Source of the DNA: JASLBX01 sp036374175
Lineage (GTDB): Bacteria; Actinomycetota; Actinomycetes; Jiangellales; Jiangellaceae
NCBI GenBank assembly: GCA_036374175.1
Contig: DASUUH010000140.1
Coordinates: forward strand, 1 to 22,909
DNA length: 22,909 nucleotides
Reading direction: 5' to 3'
This document shows positions 21,998 to 22,909 of the stretch, piece by piece. The notes under the pieces are model-generated. The model ran no database searches, was not told the origin of the DNA, and worked only from the letters and a program-made list of their open reading frames with translations. A program made the translations under genes and the position numbers. Each line of letters starts with the position of its first letter. Positions within the stretch are counted from its first letter, which is position 1.

Positions 21998-22909
21998 GTG
22001 CACGACACCGTCCTCGTGGTCGACTTCGGAGCCCAGTACGCCCAGCTGATCGCGCGCCGCGTCCGCGAGGCCCGCGTCTATTCCGAGATCGTGCCGCACA
22101 CCATGCCGGTCAGCGAGATGCTCGCCAAGAAACCGAAGGCGATCATCCTGTCCGGCGGGCCGGCCAGTGTGTACGCCGAGGACGCCCCGAGTGTCGACCC
22201 GAACGTCTTCGAGGCAGGTGTGCCCGCCTTCGGCATCTGCTACGGGTTCCAGGCGATGGCCCAGGCGCTGGACGGCACCGTCGCCCGTACCGGACTCTCC
22301 GAGTTCGGACGTACCGCCGTCACGATCGACACGCCGGGTACGTTGCTGGCCGGAGTGCCGGCCGCCAACACGGTCTGGATGAGCCACGGCGATGCGGTCA
22401 CCGAAGCCCCCAGCGGCTTCACCGTACTGGCGCACTCGCCCGGCGCCCCCGTCGCGGCGTTCGAGCACCTGGACCGGCGGTTGGCCGGCGTCCAATGGCA
22501 CCCCGAGGTACTGCATACCGAACACGGCCAGGTGGTCCTCGAGCACTTCCTTTACGAGATCGCCGGCGCACGGCCGACCTGGACGATGGTCAACATCGTC
22601 GACGAAGCCGTCGACGCCATCCGTGCTCAAGTCGGTGACAAGCGGGTCATCTGCGGGTTGTCCGGCGGTGTCGATTCATCGGTCGCCGCCGCCCTCGTCC
22701 AGCGCGCCGTCGGCGACCAGCTGACCTGCGTCTTTGTCGACCACGGACTCCTACGCGCCGGCGAGGCAGAGCAGGTGGAGCGCGATTTCGTGGCCGCCAC
22801 CGGCGTCGACCTGCACGTGGTCGATGCCGCGGGCCAGTTCCTCAAGGCGCTGCAGGGCGTCACCGACCCCGAGCAGAAGCGCAAGATCATCGGCCGCGAG
22901 TTCATCCGT
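21998..22909 (+). CDS. guaA: GMP synthase, glutamine-hydrolysing (3' end cut by window edge)
   Basis: 304 codons from the GTG at 21998 run off the right edge; full proteins are about 520 aa. GuaA aminates XMP to GMP using ATP and glutamine, the step after GuaB. The N-terminal class I glutamine amidotransferase domain (about 5-190) shows the triad Cys81 (GICYGFQAMA), His168 and Glu170 (GVQWHPEV). The ATP-pyrophosphatase domain begins near 195 with the PP-loop LSGGVDSSVAAAL (221-233) and FVDHGLLR (246-253). The XMP-binding dimerisation domain lies beyond the window. The usual GICYGMQ is GICYGFQ here, a mild change next to the nucleophile. No Shine-Dalgarno is visible and a TANNNT box ends 6 nt before the start. 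It is divergent from the ABC exporter operon. Confidence 0.97.
   Translation, partial: MHDTVLVVDFGAQYAQLIARRVREARVYSEIVPHTMPVSEMLAKKPKAIILSGGPASVYAEDAPSVDPNVFEAGVPAFGICYGFQAMAQALDGTVARTGLSEFGRTAVTIDTPGTLLAGVPAANTVWMSHGDAVTEAPSGFTVLAHSPGAPVAAFEHLDRRLAGVQWHPEVLHTEHGQVVLEHFLYEIAGARPTWTMVNIVDEAVDAIRAQVGDKRVICGLSGGVDSSVAAALVQRAVGDQLTCVFVDHGLLRAGEAEQVERDFVAATGVDLHVVDAAGQFLKALQGVTDPEQKRKIIGREFIR

Overview
The window is GC-rich DNA with frequent GTG starts, 4-bp start/stop overlaps and a guaB2-guaB3-guaA gene set. This points to an Actinomycetota chromosome. I cannot name a genus from the sequence alone. It holds 18 protein-coding genes. Two are cut by the window edges: the SARP-type regulator on the left and guaA on the right. 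No tRNA, rRNA, CRISPR array, transposase or integrase was seen.

Layout. (1) 1-4626, all minus strand: a cupin protein with a signal peptide, a berberine-bridge-like FAD oxidoreductase translationally coupled to a SAM methyltransferase, and a large SARP/BTAD-AAA regulator. Tandem 11-bp repeats and a 12-bp inverted repeat sit upstream of the oxidoreductase. (2) 4820-6340: guaB, the IMP dehydrogenase with CBS domains. (3) 6325-7709: an ArsR-family repressor coupled to an SRPBCC protein, ending inside the 3' end of guaB. (4) 7891-9531: a secreted M14 zinc carboxypeptidase carrying an inserted PA domain. (5) 9690-12437: guaB3, an IMPDH paralogue without the catalytic Cys, then a GabD2-like aldehyde dehydrogenase. 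(6) 12443-13986: a membrane-bound LuxR-type regulator and a small 4-TM protein, bracketed by two copies of a 58-bp paired-palindrome repeat. (7) 14003-18373: an acyl-CoA dehydrogenase divergent from a TetR-aldehyde dehydrogenase-alcohol dehydrogenase operon, with a candidate operator between them. (8) 18417-21910: a heterodimeric ABC exporter. (9) 21998 to the end: guaA.

How the genes work together. GuaB and GuaA carry out the two steps from IMP to GMP, and they frame the window with accessory genes between them. The TetR operon encodes an alcohol-to-aldehyde-to-acid pathway, and the acyl-CoA dehydrogenase could act downstream after CoA activation. The two ABC half-transporters have complementary defects and should form one competent and one degenerate ATP site.

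The most unusual signal is a 49-bp palindromic repeat present twice. One copy lies between two convergent genes and supplies both of their stop codons. The other lies in frame inside the exporter gene, in the linker between membrane and nucleotide-binding domains. Also notable are the 58-bp repeat pair around the LuxR cassette, and a TANNNT-N6-GTG leaderless start layout shared by guaB3, gabD2 and guaA.
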